Source: Hamadaea sp013361475
GTDB lineage: Bacteria > Actinomycetota > Actinomycetes > Mycobacteriales > Micromonosporaceae
Length of the DNA stretch: 64,000 bases
Reading direction: 5' to 3'
NCBI RefSeq assembly: GCF_040654195.1
Contig: NZ_JBFAHM010000003.1
Location: 1-64,000 of the forward strand
The notes under the pieces are model-generated. The model saw only the letters and a program-made list of their open reading frames with translations. It was not told where the DNA came from and did not search any database. This document shows positions 49,808 to 58,568 of this stretch, in pieces. A program made the translations under genes and the position numbers. The number at the start of each line of letters is the position of its first letter. The stretch's first letter is position 1.

Positions 49808-50596
49808 TCAGTCGCGGCGAGCGCGGATGGCCAGGCCGGCCGCGACCGCACCGGCGAGGACACCGGCCGCCAGCGTCGCCGGGACCGCCACCTTCGCCGC
49901 CTTGCGGCCGGTGCGGAAGTCGCGGATCTGCCAGGACCGCGCCCGGGCGTGCCGCCGCAGCGCGCCGTCCGGGTTGACCGCGGTGGGGTGCCCGACCGCG
50001 CTGAGCATCGGCAGGTCGTTCACCGAATCCGAGTACGCGTAGCAGTCGGCGAGGTCGAAGCCCTCGGCGGCGGCCAGCGCGCGGACGGCGGTCTCCTTCG
50101 CCGGGCCGTGCAGCATCTCGCCGACCAGCCGTCCGGTGTAGACGCCATTGTGGATCTCCGCGACCGTGCCGAGCGCGCCGGTCAGGCCGAGTCGCCGGGC
50201 GATCACCTCACCGAGTTCGACCGGGGCCGCCGTCACCAGCCAGACCCGGTCGCCGTCGGCGATGTGCTGCTCGGCGATGGCCCGAGTGCCGGCCCAGATC
50301 CGCTCGGCCATCAGCTCGTCGAAGATCTCCTCGCTGAGCCGGCTGACATCCTCGACGCGCCAGCCCTCGATGAAGGCCAGCGCCGCCTGCCGGGCCTCGG
50401 CGATGTCGCCGGCGTGCTCGGCCGCCAGCAGCCGGAACTTCACCTGGCTCCAGCCGAACCGGAGCAGATCGGTGGTGGTGAAGTATTTCCGGGCGGCCAG
50501 ACCACGAGCGAAGTAGTACAGCGAGGCGCCCTGCATCAGGGTGTTGTCCAGATCGAAGAAGGCAGCCGCCTTGACGCGCTCGTATGGCTCCGTCAC
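49808..50596 (-). CDS. HAD-IB family hydrolase (SerB-like)
   Basis: 262-residue phosphatase. Catalytic aspartates are in FFDLDNTLMQGAS, motif II is LVTAAPVE and motif IV YAYSDSVNDLPML. It ends with a hydrophobic helix (VAVPATLAAGVLAGAVAAGL), so it is probably tied to the membrane, unlike true phosphoserine phosphatase. It is the counterpart of M. tuberculosis Rv0505c (serB1). GTG at 50596 was chosen because the upstream extension lacks conserved sequence and GGAGG lies about ten nt before it. Substrate unknown. Confidence 0.88.
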   Translation of the reverse strand: MTEPYERVKAAAFFDLDNTLMQGASLYYFARGLAARKYFTTTDLLRFGWSQVKFRLLAAEHAGDIAEARQAALAFIEGWRVEDVSRLSEEIFDELMAERIWAGTRAIAEQHIADGDRVWLVTAAPVELGEVIARRLGLTGALGTVAEIHNGVYTGRLVGEMLHGPAKETAVRALAAAEGFDLADCYAYSDSVNDLPMLSAVGHPTAVNPDGALRRHARARSWQIRDFRTGRKAAKVAVPATLAAGVLAGAVAAGLAIRARRD

Positions 50597-50722
50597 GGCC
50601 GCTTCGCCTCCCAATCCCGGCAACACGTCTGTAGAGCGTAGCGGTTGTATGCGACCGGGGGCGCCACCCTGCGGTGACGCCCCCGGATCTCGAAGGTGAA
50701 TCCTTCAACAGCCGTCCGGTGA

Positions 50723-51766
50723 TCAGTTCCCGAGCAGATCGCCCAGGATGCGGCCGAGTTCGCCGAGCAGACCCTCGTCGCCCTCGGTGCTCGCCGACGG
50801 CTGCGGCGAGGCCGAGGCGGACGGCGCGATCTGAGCCGGCGTCGTCGCCTCGCCGCTGGTCCCCACGCTCGGCGCCGTTGCCGGTCGCGGGGTCGTCGTC
50901 GAGGTGCTCCGCGGGACGGTGGTCTCGGGCTGCTGACCGGCCGGGGCCGGGCAGGGCGACGCCGCCGGGCCGAGCGCGTCGGCCGCCGAGGTCGCCTTCG
51001 CTCCACAGGCGAGCGCGGCGCGCAGCGAGTGAGAGCGGTCCGAGATGGCGTCCAGCAACGTGGCCGACGCGGCGGCCCGTTGCCGGGACGGCCCGTCCAC
51101 CAGCGCCGTGAGCTGGCCCATCAAGGACTTCTGATCGGCCACGAACCGGTCGACGGTGTCGAGCGCGGCGGTGCCGCCCTGGCCCATCGCCGACGTGGTC
51201 AGCAGGCGTACGCCCTCGATCGTGTCCTTGTCCATGTCCGTCAAGGCGGTGGTGAAGCTGCCGCTGTCGGACCGGACGGCACTGGCTTCGCTCAGTCGCG
51301 TACGGGCGAACTCCAGGTAGAGCTGCCCGCGCGACAGGTCGGAGCTGGCCAGCGCGAGCTGAGCTCGCTCGGTCGATCGCTTGACCTGGTAGAGCGCGTC
51401 GCCGGGATTGGCGTCGCCGCTGGCCATGGAGATGCCGGAGACGGCGAGAGTGCCGGTCGCCACGCCCGCGATGATCGCGATGCGCGTACGGGACCGGGCC
51501 GGCTTCACCAGGATGGGTTCCGGCTCGGTCGCGGTGACGCCGATGCCCTCGCGCTCGGCGGTGGCGATCAGCTGAGCGCGCAGGCTGCTCCGGAAGTCCG
51601 GATTCGGACCGGGCACGTGCGTGCCCCGGAGCTGGTCGCCGAGCGTCACGAACTCCGCGAGCTGGGCGTCGAGACGGGAATGGGAATGATGACGCCGGCC
51701 GCCGTTGGCCTCGTCCAGGAGTCGGGCGAAGCGCTCGGCGCGCCGCCGGTCGAAGACAGTGTTCAT
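50723..51766 (-). CDS. DUF5667 membrane protein, candidate anti-sigma factor (RsbN-like)
   Basis: 347 residues: a cytosolic head (1-95), one membrane helix (TRIAIIAGVATGTLAVSGIS) and a DUF5667 outer domain (ANPGDALYQVKRSTERAQLA onward) with a Pro/Ser/Thr-rich tail. It follows the BldN-type sigma gene in the same direction, as rsbN follows bldN in Streptomyces. RsbN is a membrane anti-sigma that holds BldN until release. The short head could play that part here; I did not verify homology of the sigma-binding region. ATG 51766 has GGGGGG upstream. Confidence 0.8.
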   Translation of the reverse strand: MNTVFDRRRAERFARLLDEANGGRRHHSHSRLDAQLAEFVTLGDQLRGTHVPGPNPDFRSSLRAQLIATAEREGIGVTATEPEPILVKPARSRTRIAIIAGVATGTLAVSGISMASGDANPGDALYQVKRSTERAQLALASSDLSRGQLYLEFARTRLSEASAVRSDSGSFTTALTDMDKDTIEGVRLLTTSAMGQGGTAALDTVDRFVADQKSLMGQLTALVDGPSRQRAAASATLLDAISDRSHSLRAALACGAKATSAADALGPAASPCPAPAGQQPETTVPRSTSTTTPRPATAPSVGTSGEATTPAQIAPSASASPQPSASTEGDEGLLGELGRILGDLLGN

Positions 51767-51911
51767 AGCGGGCACCCCCCTTCGCTGGTCGCGGCGGACT
51801 GCCGGAGTGTGTCCACGGACTCCGGTCGTACTCGGTCAAACGGCCGCGGGGGGTCTGGGGTTACGGAGAGCCGGGGCGTGACTCGGCTCACTGCGGGGGC
51901 GGTGAGCGGGG

Positions 51912-52877
51912 TCACGGCTGGAAGCCCTCCGGAAGGAGTCGGGCGAGCGCGCGGACGGCTCGGTACTGCAGCGCCTTGATGGCGCCCTCGTTCTTGCCCA
52001 TCGCCTGAGCGGTCTCCGCGACGGAGAAACCCTGGAGGAATCGGAGCACGATGCACTCCTGCTGCTCCGGGTTCAGCTGCTTCACCGCGGTCAGCAGAGC
52101 GACATTGGTGATGTGGTCGACGACGGCGGCTTCCGGGCTGCCCTCCGGGCCCCGGTCCTCGCGGTCGGCGTCCAGGACGTCGCCGGTGGTGACCTCGAGG
52201 CGGTAGCGGCCGGACTTGAAATGGTCGGCGACCAGGTTGCGGGCGATGGTCACCAGCCAGGCGCCGAGATCACGGCCCTGCCAGGTGAAGCTGCCGATGC
52301 GCTTGAGCGCCCGCAGGAAGGTGTCGCTCGTCAGGTCCTCGGCCAGCGGCCGGTTGCCCACCCGGAAGTAGATGAACCGGAAAACGGTGTCGACGTACCG
52401 GTCGTAGATCAGCCCGAACGCCTCGGCCTCACCCGCCTGGGCTCGCTCGACGAGCGCCCACACCTCGGCGGCGGCGTCGCCCGGATCGGGCCGGCTCGGG
52501 TACGCGGGCTGCCCGCCGCCGGGCGGGTCGACGCGTTGGGTGTCCTCGTCGGGCAGGACCGGGAGCAGCGTGGTCTCCGAGTCGGGCACGGTGACCGCGC
52601 CGCCCTGGGCGGGCGCTACCGGACGACCGTTGACCCGGCCGCCGATCGGCTTGGTGGCGGGGGTCTTGGCGGCCGGATTGTGGTGGCCGCTGTCGTTACC
52701 CGTCTTGGTCCGCGTACGCGCCCGGACCGCGGCGCCCTCGCTCCGCGACGTGACGCTCAGTAGCGGATTCAGGAGAAGTTCGTTGAGTGAAGTGCGAAGG
52801 GCGTCCAGACCCTCGGTGAGTGCCTGCCGTGCGGCGGACACTTCGGGACTCACGCCGTAGTACGCACTGCTTGTCAT
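51912..52877 (-). CDS. bldN: ECF sigma factor BldN-like, with N-terminal extension
   Basis: 321 residues. Sigma region 2 (FGLIYDRYVDTVFRFIYFRV, then SDTFLRALKRIGSFTWQGRD) and region 4 (LNPEQQECIVLRFLQGFSVA, then KALQYRAVRALARLL) frame the hallmark linker HFKSGRYRLEVTTGDVLDAD of BldN. The first about 135 residues are an extension with low-complexity sequence. Streptomyces BldN is also made as a pro-sigma and cleaved, so processing is likely. BldN controls aerial development and sporulation genes. GGAGGTGA directly before ATG 52877 sets the start. Confidence 0.92.
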   Translation of the reverse strand: MTSSAYYGVSPEVSAARQALTEGLDALRTSLNELLLNPLLSVTSRSEGAAVRARTRTKTGNDSGHHNPAAKTPATKPIGGRVNGRPVAPAQGGAVTVPDSETTLLPVLPDEDTQRVDPPGGGQPAYPSRPDPGDAAAEVWALVERAQAGEAEAFGLIYDRYVDTVFRFIYFRVGNRPLAEDLTSDTFLRALKRIGSFTWQGRDLGAWLVTIARNLVADHFKSGRYRLEVTTGDVLDADREDRGPEGSPEAAVVDHITNVALLTAVKQLNPEQQECIVLRFLQGFSVAETAQAMGKNEGAIKALQYRAVRALARLLPEGFQP

Positions 52878-53179
52878 GCCGTCACCTCCGAGCGCCCGGA
52901 TGCGGAGCCGCAGGGGCGGGCGGCGGCAAACGGGGCGTCTCTCACCATAAGCCGACAAACACCCATTAAGCACGGGTGCGGTGCAAGAACGGGCACAGCG
53001 GCCTCCTCTGGTTGAGGGGTGTCGGATCATGCCAAAACGGGTGAGCCGACCCTCGGAATGATAGGGCCAAACCCACCCTGGTGTGCGTGTTCACGAAAAC
53101 TGTCCGGCCATTGGGGGGAGTATTTCCGCTGCTTTCGCACGGACGTCGCACATCGTGTGCGGCTTTACTTCATCAATCA

Positions 53180-53207
53180 CACGGCGTGTCACGGCAGACA
53201 CGCCGTG
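53180..53207. promoter_or_regulatory. Perfect inverted repeat in the long gap upstream of bldN
   Basis: CACGGCGTGTC and its complement (11-bp arms, loop ACGGCA). It lies in the 525-bp divergent gap 52878-53402 between the bldN-like gene and the acyl-CoA ligase gene, about 300 bp from the sigma start. An in-frame 104-codon stretch at 53019-53333 covers it but has no ribosome site and no recognisable protein character. The gap is less GC-rich than its neighbours and otherwise seems regulatory. Confidence 0.5.
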
Positions 53208-53402
53208 GTCACGTTCCCAGGTACTCAGAGCTGCAAGGAGATTCGGAAAATCGCTGATCAGGGAGGGATCGAAGTGGATCGCCGGGTTCGGCGTTTCACC
53301 CCCGCGGGTGACCCGACCGTGACGACACGGTGATCCGATCACTACAACGAACGAGATTCATGGGGGTGCCGCGCTTTTTCGTCGTGTGGAAGACTCCCGA
53401 AC

Positions 53403-55019
53403 GTGCAGGATGCGATCGCCGCCGATGTCGCCGAGTACGCCACCCTCGCGGGCTATGTCCAGCGCGCCGCGCGCCGACACCCCGATCGCCCGGCGCTGCG
53501 GCACAACGGACGCACCCTGACCTGGTCCGAATTGGATTCGCAAGTGGACTCGGTGGCGGGCGGGCTGCGTAATCTGGGCGCGCCGGACACCGACGGGCGA
53601 CCCGCGCGGGTCGCGATCGCCCTGCCGAACATCCCCGAATTCGCGGTGTCCTTCTTCGGCGCACTACGGGCCGGACTCGTCGCCGTCCCCGTCAACCCCG
53701 GCTACACACCCCGGGAACTCCGCCACGTCCTGGCCGACTCCGGCGCGAGTGTGCTCATCGCGACAGACGCGGTCGCCGCGGCCGTCGCCGGCATCGGCGG
53801 TGAACTCGAGTCGCTGCGCTGGGCGTACACCTGCAGTGGAAATGAGGACGCGGGCCGTGCCTTGGCCCGGGCGCTCGCGCGCGACGCGGCCCCCAACCCG
53901 CGCCCACCCGCGGACAGCGACCTGGCGGTGCTGCTCTACACCTCCGGCACCGAGGGCGCGCCGAAGGGCGCGATGCTGACCCACCGGGCGCTGATCGCCA
54001 ACCACGTGCAGCTCGAGGCGGTCGAACCGGCCATCCTGGACGGCAACGACGTGGCGCTGCTCGGCCTGCCGATGTTCCACGCCTACGGGCTGAACTCGGG
54101 CCTCGGCGCGGTGGCCTACCACGGGGCGTGCGGCGTGCTCACCGACCGGTTCGACGCTGAGGAGTCGCTGCGGCTGATCGCCGAAGAAGGCGTCAGCGTG
54201 GTGGTCGGCGTGCCGTCGATGTACACGCTCTGGGCGGCGAGCCTGACCTCCGCCGCGCCGATGTCGTCGGTACGCGTCGCCGTCTGCGGCGCAGCGCCCC
54301 TGGAAGCGGTGACCGCTCGCAAGTTCACCGCCATCACCGGCGTCGACGTCCACATCGGCTACGGCCTGACCGAGACCTCGCCGGTCGTGTCCTCGACCTT
54401 GGCCGCCCCGGCGCTGAAAGTGGGCTCGATCGGGCGGCCCCTCCCGGGGATCGAACTGCGCCTGGTCTCCTCCACTGGCGACGACGTCTGGCGGGCGGGC
54501 AGCCCCTCGCTGGACGACGACGGCGACGGACCAGGACTCGAACACGAATCGCCGGACAGCCCCGGCAGCGACCCCGGCGAGATCGTGGTCCGCGGCGACA
54601 ACCTCTTCTCCGGCTACTGGCCGGACGGCCGCGGCGGCCCCGACCCCGACGGCTGGTGGGCGACCGGCGACGTCGCGTACGCCGACGGCGACGGCGACCT
54701 GTTCCTGGTCGACCGCATCGGCGAACTGATCATCGTCAACGGCTTCAACGTCTACCCGTACGAGGTCGAGCTGGTGCTCGGCATGCATCCAGGAGTCGCC
54801 GAGTCCGCCGTCCTCGGCGCACCCGACCCGGTACGCGGCCAGACCGTGCGCGCGTTCGTAGTCCGAGCGGCGGGCAGCTCCGTGGATGAAGAAGAACTGA
54901 TCCGCCACTGCGAACGCAACCTGGCCCGGTTCAAATGCCCGACGCTGATCTCCTTCGTCCCGGAACTGCCGCACTCGGCGATCGGCAAGGTCCGCAAAGT
55001 AGTCTTGCGGGATGTCTGA
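53403..55019 (+). CDS. AMP-dependent acyl-CoA synthetase/ligase
   Basis: 538-residue ANL-superfamily enzyme that activates a carboxylic acid, probably a fatty acid, with ATP and CoA. P-loop LLYTSGTEGAPKGAMLTH, A5 motif GYGLTETSPV, A8 region DRIGELIIVNGFNVYPYEVE and catalytic lysine in GKVRKVVLRD. An acidic insert (about 365-390, SLDDDGDGPGLEHE) between blocks is unusual. GTG 53403 has no clear ribosome site. It overlaps the glutaredoxin-like gene by eight bp. Confidence 0.92.
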   Translation: MQDAIAADVAEYATLAGYVQRAARRHPDRPALRHNGRTLTWSELDSQVDSVAGGLRNLGAPDTDGRPARVAIALPNIPEFAVSFFGALRAGLVAVPVNPGYTPRELRHVLADSGASVLIATDAVAAAVAGIGGELESLRWAYTCSGNEDAGRALARALARDAAPNPRPPADSDLAVLLYTSGTEGAPKGAMLTHRALIANHVQLEAVEPAILDGNDVALLGLPMFHAYGLNSGLGAVAYHGACGVLTDRFDAEESLRLIAEEGVSVVVGVPSMYTLWAASLTSAAPMSSVRVAVCGAAPLEAVTARKFTAITGVDVHIGYGLTETSPVVSSTLAAPALKVGSIGRPLPGIELRLVSSTGDDVWRAGSPSLDDDGDGPGLEHESPDSPGSDPGEIVVRGDNLFSGYWPDGRGGPDPDGWWATGDVAYADGDGDLFLVDRIGELIIVNGFNVYPYEVELVLGMHPGVAESAVLGAPDPVRGQTVRAFVVRAAGSSVDEEELIRHCERNLARFKCPTLISFVPELPHSAIGKVRKVVLRDV

Positions 55020-55245
55020 GCAGCCCCGCGTCACCCTCTACACCCGGCCCGGCTGTCACCTCTGCTCCGACGCCGTCGCGACGCTGGACGACCTAGGTGT
55101 GCCGTTCGCCGAGATCGACATCACCGGCGACCGGGAACTGGAAGCCGAATACGGCGACCGGATCCCGGTGATCATGCTGGACGGCAAGGAACACGGATAC
55201 TGGCGGGTCGAAGGGGCCCGGCTGCTCCGCGACCTCGCCGCCTGA
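55012..55245 (+). CDS. Glutaredoxin-family protein
   Basis: 77-residue thioredoxin-fold protein with the redox motif CHLC in VTLYTRPGCHLCSDAV and the cis-proline in GDRIPVIMLDG. It corresponds to M. tuberculosis Rv0508, next to hemA in both. It starts inside the end of the ligase gene and so is translationally coupled to it. In an organism using mycothiol it may act as a mycoredoxin-like reductant, which is inferred. Confidence 0.92.
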   Translation: MSEQPRVTLYTRPGCHLCSDAVATLDDLGVPFAEIDITGDRELEAEYGDRIPVIMLDGKEHGYWRVEGARLLRDLAA

Positions 55246-55319
55246 CCCGGCTCCCCGCGCTGCTTTCTGCGCGCTGCCGGCGGAGCGAGCGCTCGCGCCG
55301 TGCAGTAGGGCTGCCGCGG

Positions 55320-55952
55320 TCAGCGGGAGGCGAGCGCGATCGCCTCGAGCAGCGTCCCGGCCACAGGTACGCCGACCTCCCGCAGCTTGACCGGGTCGGT
55401 GAAGCCACCGGCGTACAGGACGCAGTGTGCTCCGACCGAGGCGGCCGCGTGGGCGTCGTCCACCGAGTCGCCGATGAGCACCGTCTCGGCGCCTTCGACG
55501 CCCAGCTCCGTCAGGTGCGCCGCCAGGTGGCCGGCTTTGAATCCGCCGCCGATCGGGTCGCGTAGGCCGTCGACTCGGGCGAAGTGCGGCGTCAGACCGA
55601 AACGGTCGACGGTGGGGACGAGTTCGTGGTGGAACCACATGCTCAGCAGGGACTGCGTACCGGTCCAGGTGGCGATCGCGTCGCGGGCGTCGGCCGCCAG
55701 GTCGACCTGGAGGAGCCCGATCCGGTACTCGTCGTGGAAGATCGTGTCCATCCGGGCGAACTCCTCCGGCTCGACCGTCCGGCCCAGTAGGGAGCCGTAG
55801 TAGTCGATGATCGGCCGCCGGAAGTCGCGCCGGTGCTCGTCCTCGGTCACCGGCTGCCCGCCGGAAGAGGTCAGCGCCACATTGGTGGACGCGACGACCA
55901 GGCCCAAGTCGTTGAGGAGGGTGCCGTTCCAGTCCCAGACGAGGTGCTTCAC
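55320..55952 (-). CDS. HAD-family hydrolase (phosphoglycolate phosphatase-like)
   Basis: 210 residues. The nucleophile motif is HLVWDWNGTLLND and the acidic motif is VLIGDSVDDAHAA. The cap and core layout match small phosphatases acting on phosphoglycolate or similar. GTG at 55952 was chosen because TACGCT lies seven nt before it and the DWNGT motif then sits at the N-terminus as normal; the longer in-frame extension to 56201 is low complexity and would cross the promoter region of rex. Substrate unknown. Confidence 0.88.
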   Translation of the reverse strand: MKHLVWDWNGTLLNDLGLVVASTNVALTSSGGQPVTEDEHRRDFRRPIIDYYGSLLGRTVEPEEFARMDTIFHDEYRIGLLQVDLAADARDAIATWTGTQSLLSMWFHHELVPTVDRFGLTPHFARVDGLRDPIGGGFKAGHLAAHLTELGVEGAETVLIGDSVDDAHAAASVGAHCVLYAGGFTDPVKLREVGVPVAGTLLEAIALASR

Positions 55953-56275
55953 GTCGCTCAGCGTAGTGGCGGTCGCGGGCGGGACGGCGGTCGGCGTAAC
56001 GCTCGTCACGCTGTGCGTACGGCCTCGGTGGAACGCGACTTTCGTCACTGCGCGTGACATCGAGAGGATGCAGCACCGCAGGATGGAGGGGCGGCGCGGC
56101 GCGGGCTGAAATATCCCTGCTTGCGAAATAATCGCAATCGCAGCGCCCACCTGCCGCATGCGCGATCTCGAGAATGGAGGGCATGTGTGCCGCGGGGGCA
56201 TCTCTCGGGATCATCCATGTCGCGGGTGGGCGCTGGCTGCGTCGCCACACCCGGGCGATCTATCAAGATCGCGAT

Positions 56276-56293
56276 TTGTGCACGTCTTCACAA
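56276..56293. promoter_or_regulatory. Rex operator upstream of rex-hem operon
   Basis: TTGTGCACGTCTTCACAA matches the Rex box consensus TTGTGAAN4TTCACAA at 16 of its positions or nearly so. It lies about 100 bp before the rex ATG, within the 439-bp gap 55953-56391; nothing else in that gap is clear. Autoregulation by NADH/NAD ratio is expected, as in Streptomyces. Confidence 0.85.
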
Positions 56294-56391
56294 GCGCCTA
56301 CTCTGTTACCGCGACGGGCCCTGATAGCACAGCCAGTTGGCGTGCGTGTGGTGGGGTCCAGCGAAAGCAAGCCGAGTCGGCACGGAGTCAC

Positions 56392-57144
56392 ATGAGTCAG
56401 CAGCGTTCCGGCGGAGAAGCCGGACTGAGTACCCGTAACGGTGCGGGTCCGGACTTTCCGGATCTGCCGGACGCTACGGTCGCTCGGCTGCCGGAGTACC
56501 TGCGGTCTTTGCATCAGATGCTGGAGGCCGGGCAGGACACCGTCTCGAGCGAGGGACTGGCCGCCGCGGCCGGCGTGAACTCCGCCAAGCTGCGCAAAGA
56601 CCTGTCGCACCTCGGTTCCTACGGCACGCGGGGCGTCGGGTACGACATCACCCGGCTCATCGAGCAGATCGAGCATGTCCTGGGTCTCACGATCCACCGC
56701 GGCGTCGCCCTGGTCGGCCTCGGTAACCTCGGCCACGCGCTCGCCGGATACGCCGGATTCGCCACCCGTGGCTTCGAGATCGTGGCGCTGTTCGACGCCG
56801 ACCCCGCCCGCATCGGGGAGCGGGTTCACGGACTCGCCGTGCGGCACATCGACCAACTTGCCGTTACGGTGGCTCAGGAGCGGATCGCGATCGGAGTGAT
56901 CGCCACTCCGGCGCGTGCCGCCCAGAGCGTCGCGGACCAACTCGTGGCGGCCGGAGTCACCAGCATCCTGAACTTCGCCCCGTGTGTGCTCTCCGTGCCG
57001 GAGGGCGTCGACGTACGCAAGGTCGACCTCGCGGTCGAGCTGCAGATCCTGTCGTTCCACGAGCATCGCAAGGCCAACGGCAACGGACAGGCCAACGGCG
57101 TTGCGCGCGGTTCAGCGGCCCGACCTGGGGAGGTGGCAGCGTGA
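56392..57144 (+). CDS. rex: Redox-sensing transcriptional repressor Rex
   Basis: 250-residue dimeric repressor that leaves DNA when NADH rises, so that respiratory and haem genes are induced when oxygen is short. The winged helix comprises ARLPEYLRSLHQMLEAGQDT and VNSAKLRKDLSHLGSYGTRG. The Rossmann domain has ALVGLGNLGHALAGYAGF and the domain-swapped C-terminal helix. ATG 56392 has GGAG upstream. The stop overlaps hemA by four bases (GTGA), so Rex controls the haem genes in cis. Confidence 0.96.
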   Translation: MSQQRSGGEAGLSTRNGAGPDFPDLPDATVARLPEYLRSLHQMLEAGQDTVSSEGLAAAAGVNSAKLRKDLSHLGSYGTRGVGYDITRLIEQIEHVLGLTIHRGVALVGLGNLGHALAGYAGFATRGFEIVALFDADPARIGERVHGLAVRHIDQLAVTVAQERIAIGVIATPARAAQSVADQLVAAGVTSILNFAPCVLSVPEGVDVRKVDLAVELQILSFHEHRKANGNGQANGVARGSAARPGEVAA

Positions 57145-58568
57145 ACCTGATCGTCGTCGGCGCGTCCTATCGCAGTGCGAGCGTGCCGCTGTTGGAGCGG
57201 TTGAGCGTGCCGCCCGCCGAGCAGCACCGGCTGCTGCGCGGGCTCGTCGCCGGGCCGCACGTGGCTGAGGTCGCCCTCGTCTCGACGTGCAACCGCGTCG
57301 AGGTGTACGCGGCCGTCCCCGCCTTCCACCCCGGGTTGAGCCAGGTCGTCGCCGCCCTGGCCGAGCAGTCCGGGCTGAGCGCGGACGAGCTGGCCGGAAG
57401 TCTTTACGTCCACCACGGGGCGGACGCGGTCTCACATGTCTACCGCGTCGCCGCCGGACTGGACTCCATGGTCGTCGGTGAGGCCCAGATCCTCGGCCAG
57501 CTGCGGGAGGCGTACGCCGCCGCGACGGAGGCGGAGGCGGTCGGCCGGCTGCTGCACGAGCTGCTCCAGCAGGCGCTGCGCGTCGGCAAGCGGGCGCACG
57601 CCGAGACCGGCATCGACCAGGCGCCCCGGAGCATGGTGACGGCCGCGTTGGCCCGGGCCGGTTCGCTGACCGGGCGCCGGGCGCTGGTCATCGGCGCGGG
57701 CGCGATGGGCTCGCTCGCCGTCTCGGCGCTCAGCCGGGCAGCGGTGGAGCAGATCACCGTGGTCAACCGGGGCCACGAGCGCGCCGAGCGCCTGGCAGAG
57801 CTGTACGCCGTCCACGCGGCCCCGTTCGATCAGCTGCCGAGGCTGCTGGCCGAGGCCGACGTCGTGGTGACCGCGACCGCCTCGATCGGGCACGTGCTGA
57901 CCGCGTCCATGGTCGCCGAGTCGGGCGGCCGTCCGGTCATCGTCGACCTCGCCGTCCCGCGTGATGTCGAGCCGGCCGTGAAGCAGCTGCCGGGCGTCAC
58001 CGTGATCGACGTCGAGCATCTCGCCGAGGCCGGTGGGGCGCATGGGCACGCGGCGCACATCGTCGACGAAGCCGAGGCGATCGTCGCCGCCGAGGTCGAG
58101 GCGTTCCTCACCTGGCTGCGCGGTTCGCAGGTGGCCCCGACGGTGGCCGCCCTCCGGGCGCGCGCCGACGAACTCGTCGAGGCCGAGATGGGCCGCCTGG
58201 CGCGGCGCTCCGACCTGACCGCCGATCAGCGCGCCGAGGTCGCCCACGCGATGCACCGCATCGTTCAGCGGCTGCTGCACGAGCCGACCGTACGCGTCCG
58301 GCAGCTCGCGGCCGGTCCGGGCGGAGAGGCGTACCCGAAGCTGTTGCGGGACCTGTTCGGCCTGTCGGTGCCCGCGGAGGTGGCGCCGAGCGGTGCCGCC
58401 ATGCCCAAGGGCGAGAACGTCGCGGTGATCTTCGAGGCCGTGCCGCCCGCGGGCCCGGAAGAGGCCGCGAGCCCGATAGCGGCCGTGAGCCCGGAAGAGG
58501 CCGCGAGCCCGATAACGGCCGTGAGCCCGGATGGGCTTGCGAGCCGGCAAGAGGATGGTGCGAAGTGA
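57141..58568 (+). CDS. hemA: Glutamyl-tRNA reductase HemA
   Basis: First committed enzyme of haem synthesis by the C5 route: reduces glutamyl-tRNA(Glu) to glutamate-1-semialdehyde with NADPH. The catalytic cysteine lies in VSTCNRVEVYAA, followed by VVGEAQILGQLREAYAAA and the NADPH-binding VIGAGAMGSLAV. Length is 475 residues, longer than usual because of a C-terminal tail with three 12-residue repeats (PEEAASPIAAVS, PEEAASPITAVS and a degenerate third). GTG overlaps rex; GGAGGTGG serves as ribosome site. Confidence 0.96.
   Translation: MNLIVVGASYRSASVPLLERLSVPPAEQHRLLRGLVAGPHVAEVALVSTCNRVEVYAAVPAFHPGLSQVVAALAEQSGLSADELAGSLYVHHGADAVSHVYRVAAGLDSMVVGEAQILGQLREAYAAATEAEAVGRLLHELLQQALRVGKRAHAETGIDQAPRSMVTAALARAGSLTGRRALVIGAGAMGSLAVSALSRAAVEQITVVNRGHERAERLAELYAVHAAPFDQLPRLLAEADVVVTATASIGHVLTASMVAESGGRPVIVDLAVPRDVEPAVKQLPGVTVIDVEHLAEAGGAHGHAAHIVDEAEAIVAAEVEAFLTWLRGSQVAPTVAALRARADELVEAEMGRLARRSDLTADQRAEVAHAMHRIVQRLLHEPTVRVRQLAAGPGGEAYPKLLRDLFGLSVPAEVAPSGAAMPKGENVAVIFEAVPPAGPEEAASPIAAVSPEEAASPITAVSPDGLASRQEDGAK
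58455..58562 (+). repeat. 36-bp tandem repeat in the hemA 3' end
   Basis: Three in-register units start at 58455, 58491 and 58527 (each beginning CCGGAAGAGG or CCGGATGGGC). The first two are nearly identical and the third is degenerate. Unit length is a multiple of three, so copy-number change would keep the frame and leave the hemC start overlap intact. Confidence 0.85.

Noticed and set aside
53019..53333. A 104-codon frame in the gap upstream of the bldN-like gene
   Set aside because: No ribosome site or recognisable protein character, and it spans a regulatory inverted repeat. Kept only as part of the gap description.
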